This document shows positions 1 through 8,314 of a stretch of 64,000 bases of DNA, in pieces. This stretch comes from Sphingomonas sanxanigenens. GTDB taxonomy: Bacteria > Pseudomonadota > Alphaproteobacteria > Sphingomonadales > Sphingomonadaceae. The stretch lies in contig QFNN01000002.1 of NCBI GenBank assembly GCA_003240855.1, positions 80,398-144,397 of the forward strand, in the 5' to 3' direction. Position 1 is the first letter of the stretch. The number at the start of each line of letters is the position of its first letter. A program made the position numbers and the translations under genes. The notes below the pieces were generated by a model, which saw only the letters and a list, made by a program, of their open reading frames with translations, did no database searches and was not told the DNA's origin.

Positions 1-1
1 C

Positions 2-61
2 TACGGTAAAATCAGCCGGATCGAGCGGCGCTCGCTTGACTTGATTCGAGCCGCCGCCTAA
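2..61 (+). CDS. C-terminal end of an unidentified protein (partial)
   Basis: An open frame enters from the left edge and stops with TAA at 59-61. It encodes about 19 residues ending ERRSLDLIRAAA. The piece is too short to assign to a family. It lies about 95 bp before rho and on the same strand, so it could be the gene preceding rho. The frame could also be open by chance. Confidence 0.35.
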   Translation, partial: YGKISRIERRSLDLIRAAA

Positions 62-156
62 CCGAATCAGCCAAGAGCGCGGCAGTCCTGCCCGCGCCGG
101 TCTCCATATAGCTCATCGCGAAGAAACATTCGTTCGCGTCTCCACGGAAACCCGAA

Positions 157-1413
157 ATGCATTTGAAGGAACTCAAGAAGAAAGCCCCCGCCGAGCTGGT
201 CAGCATGGCCGAAGAGCTGGGCGTCGAGGGCGCTTCGACGCTGCGCAAGCAGGATCTGATGTTCGCCATCCTCAAGACCGAGGCGGAAAGCGGCGCGCAG
301 ATCACGGGCGAAGGGACGATCGAAGTCCTGCCCGACGGCTTCGGCTTCCTGCGCAGCCCCGAGGCCAATTATCTGGCCGGCCCCGACGACATCTATGTTT
401 CGCCCAACCAGGTCCGCAAATTCGGGCTGCGCACCGGCGATACGGTTGAAGGCGAAATCCGCGCACCCAAGGATGGCGAGCGTTATTTCGCGCTCACCAA
501 GCTTGTCTCGGTCAATTTCGACGACCCTGACGCGGTGCGTCACCGCGTCAATTTCGACAATCTGACGCCGCTTTATCCCAATGAGAAGCTGACGCTGGAT
601 CCCGCCGATCCGACGGTGAAGGACAAGTCGGCGCGCGTGATCGACATCGTTTCGCCGCAGGGCAAGGGCCAGCGCGCGCTGATCGTCGCGCCGCCGCGCG
701 TCGGCAAGACGGTTCTGCTCCAGAACATCGCCAAGGCGATCACCGACAATCACCCCGAAGTATTCCTGATCGTGCTGCTTATCGACGAGCGGCCCGAGGA
801 AGTCACTGACATGCAGCGTTCGGTGAAGGGCGAGGTGATCAGCTCGACCTTCGACGAGCCTGCGCAGCGCCACGTGCAGGTCGCCGAAATGGTGATCGAG
901 AAGGCCAAGCGCCTCGTCGAGCACAAGAAGGATGTCGTCATCCTGCTCGATTCGATCACGCGCCTTGGCCGCGCCTATAACACTGTCGTTCCTTCGTCGG
1001 GCAAGGTGCTGACCGGCGGCGTCGACGCCAATGCGCTGCAGCGCCCCAAGCGCTTCTTCGGCGCCGCGCGCAATATCGAGGAAGGCGGATCGCTGTCGAT
1101 CATCGCCACCGCGCTGATCGATACCGGCAGCCGCATGGATGAAGTCATCTTTGAAGAGTTCAAGGGCACCGGCAACTCGGAAATCGTCCTCGACCGCAAG
1201 GTGGCCGACAAGCGCATCTTCCCGGCGATGGATGTCGGCAAGTCCGGCACGCGCAAGGAAGAGCTGCTGGTCGACAAGGGCAAGCTCAGCAAGATGTGGG
1301 TGCTGCGTCGCATCCTCATGCAGATGGGCACCATCGACGCGATGGAGTTCCTGCTCGACAAGATGAAGGATTCCAAGACCAACGAGGATTTCTTCGACTC
1401 GATGAATCAGTAA
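157..1413 (+). CDS. rho: Transcription termination factor Rho
   Basis: Rho is a hexameric RNA-dependent ATPase that translocates along nascent RNA and dislodges RNA polymerase. The 418 residues match the usual family length. The N-terminal Rho helical domain covers residues 1-45 and is followed by a cold-shock-type RNA-binding fold with RNP1 motif GFGFLRS at about 61-67. The ATPase core has Walker A APPRVGKT (about 178-185), the catalytic DERPEEV segment (about 210-216), Walker B VVILLDS (about 260-266) and the secondary RNA-site segment [11 protein letters not shown] (about 284-294). The Walker A contains R-V where E. coli has K-A. Translation starts at the ATG of [11 protein letters not shown], with only a weak purine-rich ribosome site. 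The preceding 95 bp hold no obvious attenuator. Confidence 0.97.
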   Translation: MHLKELKKKAPAELVSMAEELGVEGASTLRKQDLMFAILKTEAESGAQITGEGTIEVLPDGFGFLRSPEANYLAGPDDIYVSPNQVRKFGLRTGDTVEGEIRAPKDGERYFALTKLVSVNFDDPDAVRHRVNFDNLTPLYPNEKLTLDPADPTVKDKSARVIDIVSPQGKGQRALIVAPPRVGKTVLLQNIAKAITDNHPEVFLIVLLIDERPEEVTDMQRSVKGEVISSTFDEPAQRHVQVAEMVIEKAKRLVEHKKDVVILLDSITRLGRAYNTVVPSSGKVLTGGVDANALQRPKRFFGAARNIEEGGSLSIIATALIDTGSRMDEVIFEEFKGTGNSEIVLDRKVADKRIFPAMDVGKSGTRKEELLVDKGKLSKMWVLRRILMQMGTIDAMEFLLDKMKDSKTNEDFFDSMNQ

Positions 1414-1425
1414 GGTTCGGGATCG

Positions 1426-1440
1426 CCTCGCCTGGCGAGG
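1426..1440 (+). promoter_or_regulatory. Small GC-rich hairpin between rho and the TerC-type gene
   Basis: CCTCG and CGAGG flank a five-base loop just after the rho stop codon, and the longer palindrome reads CCTCGCCTGGCGAGG. No T-tract follows, so it is not a typical intrinsic terminator. It could be an mRNA 3' end stabiliser or a partial attenuator ahead of the next gene 50 bp away. Confidence 0.3.
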
Positions 1441-1489
1441 TGTTCGACCTTAGGATTTGCGGGATCGAAGCTGACGGGGAGTTGGTCGT

Positions 1490-2227
1490 TTGAGCCTGAT
1501 TGCACTGATCGCGAGCAGCGCGGCCGCTGTGACCGAGCCGATGTCGCTGAGCTGGCTGTGGTCGCACATCGTTTCGGACTTCTCGAATATCGGGACCACA
1601 TCGGCGCTGACCGCCTTTTTTACCGTCGTGCTGCTCGATGTGGCGCTGGCGGGCGACAATGCGATCATTGTCGGCGCGCTGGCGGCTGGACTTCCCGCGC
1701 GGGAGCGGAAGCAGGTCATCGCGGTCGGCATCATCGCCGCGCTCGTGCTGCGCATCATCTTCGCTGTCGCGATCCTCTACGGCCTCGAACGCTTCAAGCA
1801 ATATGGGCTGGTTCTCGCCGGTGGGCTGTTGCTGCTGTGGGTCGCCTGGAAAATGTATCGCGAGCTTCAGCCGCGGGACGGGGTCGGTGGTTCGCCGGAG
1901 ATACATGGCGACGAGGATGCAGGCATCCGACCCGCCAAGAGCTTCGTCTCGGCGGCATGGGCGGTCGCGGTCGCCGACGTATCGATGAGCCTCGATAATG
2001 TCCTCGCGGTCGCCGGCGCAGCGCGTGAGCATCCCGGAATCATGGTCATCGGCCTGATTCTCTCGGTTGCGCTGATGGGCGTCGCGGCGAACCTGATCGC
2101 CAAATATATCGAGCGTTATCGCTGGATCGGGTGGATCGGGCTGGCGATCATTCTCTATGTCGCCGGCAAAATGATCTGGGAGGGGATGCACGATGTGCAC
2201 CCCCTGGCCCAGGCGATTGGCGGCTGA
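1490..2227 (+). CDS. TerC/YjbE-family integral membrane protein, putative metal ion exporter
   Basis: This 245-residue polytopic inner-membrane protein has the two-fold repeated acidic signature of the TerC superfamily: DVALAGDNAIIVGAL (about 50-64) and VADVSMSLDNVLAVAG in the second half. Each repeat places Asp and Asn in a membrane helix. Family members closest to YjbE are thought to move divalent metals such as manganese; the substrate here is inferred only. About seven hydrophobic segments are visible, split by a hydrophilic loop near residues 128-148. The start is TTG at 1490, chosen because GGGGAG lies eight bases upstream. The gene follows rho by 76 bp and converges with the next gene 15 bp after its stop. 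No manganese riboswitch was recognised in the short leader. Confidence 0.8.
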   Translation: MSLIALIASSAAAVTEPMSLSWLWSHIVSDFSNIGTTSALTAFFTVVLLDVALAGDNAIIVGALAAGLPARERKQVIAVGIIAALVLRIIFAVAILYGLERFKQYGLVLAGGLLLLWVAWKMYRELQPRDGVGGSPEIHGDEDAGIRPAKSFVSAAWAVAVADVSMSLDNVLAVAGAAREHPGIMVIGLILSVALMGVAANLIAKYIERYRWIGWIGLAIILYVAGKMIWEGMHDVHPLAQAIGG

Positions 2228-2242
2228 TCCCCGCCTGGCTGC

Positions 2243-2941
2243 TTAGCCCAGATTTTCGGCGAAGAAGGTTTCGGTCGCGGCGTCGGCGCGTCTGGCGGCG
2301 GATTCGACGCGGCGCAGCCCCATTTCGGCGGCGAAGCCATGGTCGAGGCCGGGGTAGTCGATCAGCGTGACCTTGGGGTGGTCATCCAGCCCCTCGTGCA
2401 TCGCCTTCTGCGTCTCGGCCGAGACGAAATGATCGTTGGTCGGGATGTGGAGGAGGAGCGGCCGGGCGATCGCATGCTTCTCACCCAGCAGGCCGTCGAT
2501 CCCGACGCCGTAATAGCCCACGCTGGCGTCGATATCGGTGCGCGCCGCGGTCATGTAGGCAAGCCGCCCGCCGAGGCAGTAACCGACAGCGCCGACCTTG
2601 CCCCCGCCAATCCTGTTGCGCGCCCAGAGGATCGTCGCCTCGATATCCGAAACGCCTTTGTCCTGATCGAACTGGCCGATGAGGCTCAGCGCGCGCTCCA
2701 TTTCGGCGGGGATGTCCGCATCGAGCTCGATCTGCTGCTCTATGCGCCAGAACAGATCGGGCGCGACCGCCAGATAACCCTTCGCCGCCCATTCGTCGCA
2801 TTTCTTGCGAATGCCCGGGTTTACGCCGAAGATTTCCTGGATGACGATGATCGCCGCCTTGGGCGCGCCGTCTGGCTCGGCGACATAGGCGCAGAACTTC
2901 TTGTCATGCGCGAGCGTTTCGATCTGGAGGTATCCGGTCAT
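2243..2941 (-). CDS. Dienelactone hydrolase family protein
   Basis: This 232-residue alpha/beta hydrolase has the dienelactone hydrolase layout. It carries the nucleophile cysteine in GYCLGG (Cys122), Asp170 in PTNDHF and His201 in GLDHGF, plus Glu36 in IQEIFG, which positions the cysteine in characterised members. The family hydrolyses lactones and esters. The physiological substrate cannot be read from the sequence, and no aromatic catabolism genes are nearby. It overlaps the 3' end of the upstream ogt gene by four bases (ATGA), so the two are probably co-transcribed and translationally coupled. It converges on the TerC-type gene across 15 bp. Confidence 0.85.
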   Translation of the reverse strand: MTGYLQIETLAHDKKFCAYVAEPDGAPKAAIIVIQEIFGVNPGIRKKCDEWAAKGYLAVAPDLFWRIEQQIELDADIPAEMERALSLIGQFDQDKGVSDIEATILWARNRIGGGKVGAVGYCLGGRLAYMTAARTDIDASVGYYGVGIDGLLGEKHAIARPLLLHIPTNDHFVSAETQKAMHEGLDDHPKVTLIDYPGLDHGFAAEMGLRRVESAARRADAATETFFAENLG

Positions 2942-3417
2942 AGCAGCGAGCCTTTCATGCCTTCATGGGTGAGGAGCCAGGATTTGGCGGCGGGTCCGGC
3001 GCCCGCCGAATAAGCCCCGATCCGCCCGCCGTTGGTGAGGATTCGATGGCAAGGAACAAGGATGGGGAAGGGGTTGCGCGCGCAGGCCTGCCCGACGGCC
3101 CGTGGAGATGAGGCGACGAGGGCGGACAGTTCCCCATAGCTGCGCGTCTCGCCAGCGGGAACCCCGATGATCGCGTCGCGCAGCGCTTGCCCGCGTTTGG
3201 TGCCGGCGGGGGTCAGCGGCAGATCGAAGGCGAAATGCGATTCGGCGAAATAGGCCCGGAGCTGGCGCGCGGCTTCCAGAACGGCGCGGCCGACGCCCTG
3301 CTGTTCGGCGCTGCGATCGGGGATGATGCGAACGGACGAGAGCAGATCCTGATCGCCGTCGATCGCCACCATGCCGATGGGCGTTGCGATCAGAGCGAGG
3401 GTCGGCGCATAAGCCAT
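2938..3417 (-). CDS. ogt: Methylated-DNA--protein-cysteine methyltransferase
   Basis: This suicide repair enzyme moves the alkyl group from O6-alkylguanine to its own cysteine. The 159-residue protein has the invariant PCHR active site with Cys123, the downstream NGGRIGAYSAG loop and a C-terminal WLLTHE segment that packs on the DNA-binding helix. It is the short Ogt-type form without the Ada metal-binding N-terminal domain. The canonical glycine pattern after PCHR is slightly changed (AYSAGAGP rather than GYxGG), so activity toward large adducts may differ. It is the first gene of a two-gene unit with the dienelactone hydrolase and is divergent from the DUF6489-like gene across 50 bp. Confidence 0.92.
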   Translation of the reverse strand: MAYAPTLALIATPIGMVAIDGDQDLLSSVRIIPDRSAEQQGVGRAVLEAARQLRAYFAESHFAFDLPLTPAGTKRGQALRDAIIGVPAGETRSYGELSALVASSPRAVGQACARNPFPILVPCHRILTNGGRIGAYSAGAGPAAKSWLLTHEGMKGSLL

Positions 3418-3467
3418 GACAACGCATTAAGGGGCCGGGGCGGAGCGCTCAAGCGGGAGGACGTGCG

Positions 3468-3704
3468 ATGAAGATGAATGTCGAGGTGGATTGCACGCCC
3501 GAGGAGGCGCGGCGGTTTCTGGGGTTGCCCGACCTGACGGTGGTGCATGACGCCTATACCGCGAAGATGCTCGAAACGATGGAGAAAGGGCCGACGCCCG
3601 AACTGCTCGAGACGATGATGAAAAGCTGGGCGCCGATGGGCGAGGCCGGGTTCAAGCTGTGGACGCAGATGTTCGAGCGAATCGGCGGATCGACCAAGGG
3701 CTGA
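3468..3704 (+). CDS. DUF6489-like small protein
   Basis: The protein is 78 residues, acidic and soluble, beginning MKMNVEVDCTPEEARRFLGL. It resembles a small family common in sphingomonads (DUF6489), whose function is unknown. No signal peptide or membrane segment is present, and the C-terminal half is predicted amphipathic helix (MGEAGFKLWTQMFE). A good ribosome-binding site, GGGAGGA, lies eight bases before the ATG. The gene ends 15 bp before mnmE, so the two are likely co-transcribed. The family name is from memory and was not checked by a search. Confidence 0.7.
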   Translation: MKMNVEVDCTPEEARRFLGLPDLTVVHDAYTAKMLETMEKGPTPELLETMMKSWAPMGEAGFKLWTQMFERIGGSTKG

Positions 3705-3718
3705 GTGCGCTGCTGCCC

Positions 3719-5017
3719 ATGAGCGGATCGACGATCTTCGCGCTGTCGAGCGGCGCCGGGCCGAGCGCGATCGGCGTGATCCGCGTCAGTGGCCCGGGCG
3801 CGCGCGATGCAGCCACCACGCTCGCCGGCGATTGTCCACCGCCGCGCCGCGCGACGTTACGGGCGATCCGCGATCCTGCGAGCGGCGAGGAGATCGACCG
3901 CGCGCTGCTGATCTTTTTTCCCGGACCGCGATCGGTGACCGGCGAAGATCTGCTGGAGATTCACGTGCATGGCGGACGCGCGGTGGTCGCGGCGGTCGAA
4001 CGGGCGCTGGCTGAACTGCCGGGCTTTGTCGCGGCGCGGGCTGGCGAGTTCACGTGGCGCGCATTCGACAATGGCAAGATGGACCTGCTGGAAGTCGAAG
4101 GGCTGGGCGATCTTCTTCAGGCGGAAACCGAAGCGCAGAGACGCCACGCCATGGCGGTGGCGCAGGGTGGACTGAGTGCGCGGATCAACGACTGGCAGCA
4201 GCGCATATTGGTGATCGGCGCGCTGATCGAATCACGCCTCGATTTTGCTGACGAGGATGACGTCGCCACGATTGATGTCGATGTCGAGGCGCGCGCGATG
4301 ATGGCCGCGCTCGAAAGCGAATTGTCGTTGATGCTGTCACGCCCGCCGGCTGAGCCGCTGCGGCAGGGCGTGCATGTCGTGATCGGCGGGCCGCCCAACG
4401 CGGGCAAGTCGACTCTGCTCAACCGCCTTGTCGAACGCGACGCGGCCATCGTGTCCGACATTGCCGGGACGACGCGCGATCTGATCGAAGTGCCTGCGGT
4501 GATCGAGGGCATTGCTTATCGTTTTACGGATACAGCGGGGCTGCGCGATGAAAGCGACGACCCCATCGAGCGGATCGGTATCGACCGGGCCACGGCTGCG
4601 CTGGCGGGCGCCGATATCCTGTTGTGGCTGGGGGATGATCCGCCGCCGCGGACGGGCGATCATGTCCTCCATATCCACGCCCGTTCGGATTTCCTTGGGC
4701 GGCGCGCCCGACCCGCGCATGTCGATCTGGCAATCTCGGCGGTGACGGGAGAGGGGATGGCGGAGCTGATCGCGCGGTTGGGCATGATGGCGCGGTCGCT
4801 CATGCCGCGCGGCGACGAGACGCTGCTCAACCGACGGCAGCGTGACGCGGTCTCGGCTGTCGCAGCGCATTTGCGCGCCGCCGATTCTGTCGGCGACGAT
4901 CTGATTCGCGCTGAACATATGCGCCTTGCGCGTGCCCGCTTCGACGCACTCACAGGGCGCGCAGGGACCGAGGATATGCTCGACGCGCTGTTCGGCGCTT
5001 TTTGTATTGGCAAATAG
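3719..5017 (+). CDS. mnmE: tRNA modification GTPase MnmE
   Basis: MnmE works with MnmG to install the 5-carboxymethylaminomethyl group on wobble uridine of certain tRNAs. The 432 residues have an N-terminal formyl-THF-binding domain (about 1-115), a helical domain interrupted by a G domain (about 215-365), and the C-terminal CIGK motif with Cys429. G1 is GGPPNAGKS (223-231), the G2 loop has AGTTRD, G3 is DTAG (271-274) and G5 is SA (340-341). G4, normally NKxD, reads ARSD at 321-324, so the Asn-Lys that contacts guanine is absent. The start was moved inward to the ATG at 3719 (MSGSTIFALSSG), which matches the family N-terminus; the longer frame begins inside the DUF6489-like gene. Confidence 0.95.
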   Translation: MSGSTIFALSSGAGPSAIGVIRVSGPGARDAATTLAGDCPPPRRATLRAIRDPASGEEIDRALLIFFPGPRSVTGEDLLEIHVHGGRAVVAAVERALAELPGFVAARAGEFTWRAFDNGKMDLLEVEGLGDLLQAETEAQRRHAMAVAQGGLSARINDWQQRILVIGALIESRLDFADEDDVATIDVDVEARAMMAALESELSLMLSRPPAEPLRQGVHVVIGGPPNAGKSTLLNRLVERDAAIVSDIAGTTRDLIEVPAVIEGIAYRFTDTAGLRDESDDPIERIGIDRATAALAGADILLWLGDDPPPRTGDHVLHIHARSDFLGRRARPAHVDLAISAVTGEGMAELIARLGMMARSLMPRGDETLLNRRQRDAVSAVAAHLRAADSVGDDLIRAEHMRLARARFDALTGRAGTEDMLDALFGAFCIGK

Positions 5018-5020
5018 CCG

Positions 5021-5036
5021 CGTTCCACGTGGAACA
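5021..5036. promoter_or_regulatory. parS: parS site 1 (ParB-binding centromere)
   Basis: The 16-mer CGTTCCACGTGGAACA contains a perfect 14-bp palindrome, GTTCCACGTGGAAC. It matches the bacterial parS pattern TGTTNCACGTGAAACA at most positions. It sits in the 56-bp mnmE-mnmG gap, 2.5 kb upstream of parA, where alphaproteobacteria commonly carry such sites. Confidence 0.85.
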
Positions 5037-5073
5037 TTTTGAAAGCGCCGCCCGAACAATGTAGGAGCGGCCG

Positions 5074-6903
5074 ATGCACGATTTCGACGTAATCGTAGTG
5101 GGCGGCGGCCATGCCGGCTGCGAGGCTGCTCATGCGGCCGCGCGCATGGGCGCGCGCGTGGCGCTGGTCAGTTTCGAAATCGGCACGATCGGTGCGATGT
5201 CATGCAACCCCGCGATCGGCGGGCTGGGCAAGGGGCACCTCGTCCGGGAGGTAGACGCGTTCGACGGTATCATCGCGCGCGCGGCCGATCGTGCGGCGAT
5301 CCATCACCGGATGCTCAATGCCAGCAAGGGGGCAGCCGTCCAGGGACCGCGCGTTCAGGCTGATCGCGCACGTTTCAAGGCCGCTATCCATGAATTGCTC
5401 GGCGAACAACCTGGCTTGACCATCGTCGAGGGAGAATCTGTCGCCCTCATGATGGACGGCGGAGGCGTCACGGGTATCGTGCTCACCGATGGCGCCTGCC
5501 TTCGCGCGCGATCGACCGTGCTCGCTACGGGGACGTTCCTCAATGCGAGAATGTTTTGCGGCGAAGTGATGGAAGCAGGCGGACGCGTCGGCGAGCGGGC
5601 GGCGACGCGGCTGGGTGAACAGGTGCGCGACCTCGGTCTCCCGATTACGCGCCTCAAGACCGGAACCCCGCCGCGGCTCGACGGACGCACCATCGATTGG
5701 AGTCGTCTGGCGCGACAAGAGTCGGATGCCTTACCCTGGACCATGTCGGCGCTTGGAAATGGCCGCGTGTTGCCCCAACTTTTTTGCGCCATTGCGCGGA
5801 CCAATCGAGACACCCACGATATCATTCGCGCGTCGCTTGATCGGTCGCCTTTGTTCGGGGGCGCCATTCAGGGGCAGGGGCCGCGTTATTGCCCTTCGAT
5901 CGAGGACAAGATCCATCGATTTGGCGATCGGGACGGCCACCAGATCTTCCTCGAGCCCGAGGGGCTCGACAGCCACTTCGTTTATCCAAACGGCGTGTCG
6001 ACCTCGCTCCCGGCGGATGTGCAGACTGCGTTTCTTCGTTCGGTTGACGGGCTGGAGCAGGTCGAGATCATTCGGCCTGGCTATGCAGTCGAATATGATC
6101 ATGTCGATCCACGTTCGCTCGACGAGGGCCTGGACGTCCGCGGAATTGGCGGGCTGTTCTGCGCGGGTCAGATCAACGGTACGACGGGCTATGAGGAGGC
6201 GGCTGCGCAGGGCCTTGTAGCCGGTCTTAATGCCGCGGCGCATGCGCTTGATCGTGCGCCGGTGCGCTTCGAGCGATCGAACAGCTATATCGGCGTCATG
6301 GTCGACGATCTCACGCTGCAGGGCGTGACGGAGCCGTATCGCATGCTCACGGCGCGCGCGGAATATCGCCTGCGCCTCCGCGCCGACAATGCGACCGCGC
6401 GGCTGACGGGGGAGGCGATCGCCATCGGTTGCGTCGGGGAGGAACGGCGCAACTGGTATGACGCGCGGGAGAAGCGCCTCGCCGCCGCCCGCGACGCGCT
6501 CGACCGGGTCGTGAATGCAAAGGCAGTCGGCGCGGACGGACCGGGCAATGTCGTGCGCAAGCTGGGCGACTGGCTGGCGCAGGGCCTGTCGGCAGATCGC
6601 GTCGTCGGTGAAGATCCGCGGCTGGCGACGTTGCCCCGCGAGGAGCTCGCCGAGTTGGTAGAGGATGCCCGGTACGCGCCTTACGTCGCTCGGCAGGCTG
6701 CTGAGATTGCCGGGCTGGCGCGGTCCGCCGGGGTCGGGTTGGCGGCCGTTGACTATCGTCAGATCGCCGGCCTTTCCAACGAGATGATCGAGCGGCTCGA
6801 GGCCGCGCGGCCCGCGACGATCGAACAGGCAGAGCGAATAAGGGGGATCACGCCGGCGGCGCTCGCGGCGATACTCGCCCAGACGCGTCGGCGCGCGGCA
6901 TGA
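5074..6903 (+). CDS. mnmG: tRNA uridine-5-carboxymethylaminomethyl modification enzyme MnmG (GidA)
   Basis: This FAD-dependent partner of MnmE modifies the wobble uridine of tRNA. The 609 residues are close to the usual length. The dinucleotide-binding motif [10 protein letters not shown] lies at about residues 10-19. MnmG signatures [19 protein letters not shown] (about 47-65) and [11 protein letters not shown] (about 193-203) are present, and the tRNA-binding helical domain occupies the last third. The start [12 protein letters not shown] follows parS site 1. The stop overlaps the rsmG start by four bases (ATGA), indicating a coupled mnmE-mnmG-rsmG-parA-parB run. Confidence 0.96.
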   Translation: MHDFDVIVVGGGHAGCEAAHAAARMGARVALVSFEIGTIGAMSCNPAIGGLGKGHLVREVDAFDGIIARAADRAAIHHRMLNASKGAAVQGPRVQADRARFKAAIHELLGEQPGLTIVEGESVALMMDGGGVTGIVLTDGACLRARSTVLATGTFLNARMFCGEVMEAGGRVGERAATRLGEQVRDLGLPITRLKTGTPPRLDGRTIDWSRLARQESDALPWTMSALGNGRVLPQLFCAIARTNRDTHDIIRASLDRSPLFGGAIQGQGPRYCPSIEDKIHRFGDRDGHQIFLEPEGLDSHFVYPNGVSTSLPADVQTAFLRSVDGLEQVEIIRPGYAVEYDHVDPRSLDEGLDVRGIGGLFCAGQINGTTGYEEAAAQGLVAGLNAAAHALDRAPVRFERSNSYIGVMVDDLTLQGVTEPYRMLTARAEYRLRLRADNATARLTGEAIAIGCVGEERRNWYDAREKRLAAARDALDRVVNAKAVGADGPGNVVRKLGDWLAQGLSADRVVGEDPRLATLPREELAELVEDARYAPYVARQAAEIAGLARSAGVGLAAVDYRQIAGLSNEMIERLEAARPATIEQAERIRGITPAALAAILAQTRRRAA

Positions 6904-7535
6904 CCGAGGATGACGCGCGCGCCTGGCTCGTGCGGCATGATGTTCCACGTGAAACAATCGATGCGATCGCCGCCTTCGTCGACCTCCTCGTCGCCGAGAA
7001 CGAGCATCAGAATCTCGTCGCGCGATCAACGATCGAGCATATCTGGGCGCGGCATATCATCGATTCCGCCCAGCTCGTCTATCTGAGCGATCAGCCCGAA
7101 CGACCCTGGCTCGATATCGGGTCCGGCCCCGGGCTGCCGGGGATCGTCATCGCCTTGCTCACCGGCGCCGACACCATACTGGTCGAGCCGCGCCGCCTTA
7201 GGGTCGCCTTCCTCGAACGCGCCGTCGCCGCGTTGGGCCTGGCCGGACGCGTAACGCCGATCCTCGGGAAGATTGAAGCTGTGGTGCTTCCCGCCGCGCC
7301 CGTGAACATCACCGCTCGCGCTTTCGCGTCGCTCGACACGATCTTCGCGGCCACCGTGGAGCGCGCGGTCCCGGGTGCGATATGGGTGCTGCCAAAGGGG
7401 AAAAGTGCGATCGCCGAACTGGAAAGCGCGCGCCAGACATGGCAGGGTGCGTTCCACGTGGAGCGAAGCGTAAGCGATCCCGATGCGGCGATCGTCGTGG
7501 CGCGTGGCGTAGGGCGGCGGAGGAAAGCGCGATGA
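6900..7535 (+). CDS. rsmG: 16S rRNA (guanine-N7) methyltransferase RsmG
   Basis: RsmG methylates N7 of guanine 527 (E. coli numbering) in 16S rRNA. The 211 residues contain the SAM-binding loop [15 protein letters not shown] (about 71-85) and the conserved N-terminal [19 protein letters not shown] segment (about 39-57). Both ends overlap neighbours by ATGA: with mnmG at 6900-6903 and with parA at 7532-7535. Its coding sequence carries parS sites 2 and 3, so the second site fixes the peptide DVPRET and the third fixes AFHVER. Codon choice there is constrained by ParB binding as well as by the protein. Confidence 0.95.
   Translation: MTEDDARAWLVRHDVPRETIDAIAAFVDLLVAENEHQNLVARSTIEHIWARHIIDSAQLVYLSDQPERPWLDIGSGPGLPGIVIALLTGADTILVEPRRLRVAFLERAVAALGLAGRVTPILGKIEAVVLPAAPVNITARAFASLDTIFAATVERAVPGAIWVLPKGKSAIAELESARQTWQGAFHVERSVSDPDAAIVVARGVGRRRKAR
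6941..6956. promoter_or_regulatory. parS: parS site 2 (canonical)
   Basis: TGTTCCACGTGAAACA agrees at every defined position with the parS consensus TGTTNCACGTGAAACA. It lies inside the first 60 bases of rsmG and is the best match of the three sites. Confidence 0.92.
7450..7465. promoter_or_regulatory. parS: parS site 3 (degenerate)
   Basis: CGTTCCACGTGGAGCG keeps the central CCACGTGG but loses symmetry at one arm (GGAGC instead of GGAAC). It lies near the 3' end of rsmG, about 70 bp before parA. It is probably a weaker ParB site. Confidence 0.65.
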
Positions 7536-8314
7536 TCTGCATTGCCGTGGCGAACCAGAAAGGGGGGGTGGGCAAGACCACCTCGGCCATCAATCTCGCC
7601 ACTGCGCTGGCCGCGACTGGCTGGAAGGTGCTCCTCGTCGATCTGGATCCGCAGGGCAATTGCTCCACGGGGCTCGGTATCCCGCCGTCGGACCGCGATC
7701 GATCGAGTTATGAGGTGGTGACCGGCGATTGCACGATCGCCGAGGCCGCCATCGCGACGAAGGTGCCCCGGCTCGATATCGTGACGGCGACCGTCGATCT
7801 GTCAGGCGCCGAGATCGAGCTGATCGAATATCAGGATCGCACGCATCGGCTGGCTGACAAGCTTTCTGCGGCTCCTGCGGGGCGGTGGGACATTTGCCTG
7901 ATCGATTGCCCGCCGTCGCTGGGCGTCCTAACGGTCAATGCGATGGTTGCCGCGCATTCGCTGTTCGTGCCGTTGCAGTGCGAGTTTTTCGCGCTCGAGG
8001 GGCTGAGCCAGCTCCTCCAGACGATCGACCGGATCAAGTCGCGCTTCAATCCGTCGCTCGCGATGCTGGGCGTCGCGCTCACCATGTATGATCGGCGTAA
8101 CAACCTGACAGAACAGGTGGCGCAGGATGTCCGCGCCGTCTTGGGCGGCGTGGTGTTCGATACGGTCATCCCGCGCAATGTGCGTCTGTCGGAAGCGCCG
8201 AGCTATGGCCTGCCCGCACTGATCTACGATCATCGCTGCGCCGGTTCGGAAGCCTATATGGCGCTGGCGCGTGAAGTCATCAGCCGCATCCAGAAAATGA
8301 AGAAGGCAGCATGA
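7532..8314 (+). CDS. parA: Chromosome-partitioning ATPase ParA
   Basis: ParA forms ATP-dependent gradients on the nucleoid that move ParB-parS complexes apart. The 260 residues open with the deviant Walker A NQKGGVGKTT (about 8-17), whose signature lysine Lys10 marks the MinD/ParA family. The Walker A' segment LLVDLDPQGN (about 35-44) and Walker B LIDCPPS follow. The start at 7532 was chosen over a longer in-frame ATG because AGGAAAG lies just upstream, the stop of rsmG overlaps (ATGA), and the protein then begins right at the first beta strand, as in chromosomal ParA/Soj proteins. No N-terminal DNA-binding extension of plasmid type is present. Confidence 0.96.
   Translation: MICIAVANQKGGVGKTTSAINLATALAATGWKVLLVDLDPQGNCSTGLGIPPSDRDRSSYEVVTGDCTIAEAAIATKVPRLDIVTATVDLSGAEIELIEYQDRTHRLADKLSAAPAGRWDICLIDCPPSLGVLTVNAMVAAHSLFVPLQCEFFALEGLSQLLQTIDRIKSRFNPSLAMLGVALTMYDRRNNLTEQVAQDVRAVLGGVVFDTVIPRNVRLSEAPSYGLPALIYDHRCAGSEAYMALAREVISRIQKMKKAA

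Noticed and set aside
1414..1489. Manganese riboswitch (yybP-ykoY) before the TerC/YjbE-type gene
   Set aside because: The gap is only 76 bp and does not show the conserved three-way-junction motifs.
5018..5073. Chromosomal replication origin near parS
   Set aside because: No DnaA-box cluster or AT-rich unwinding stretch is visible. parS often lies some kilobases from the origin.
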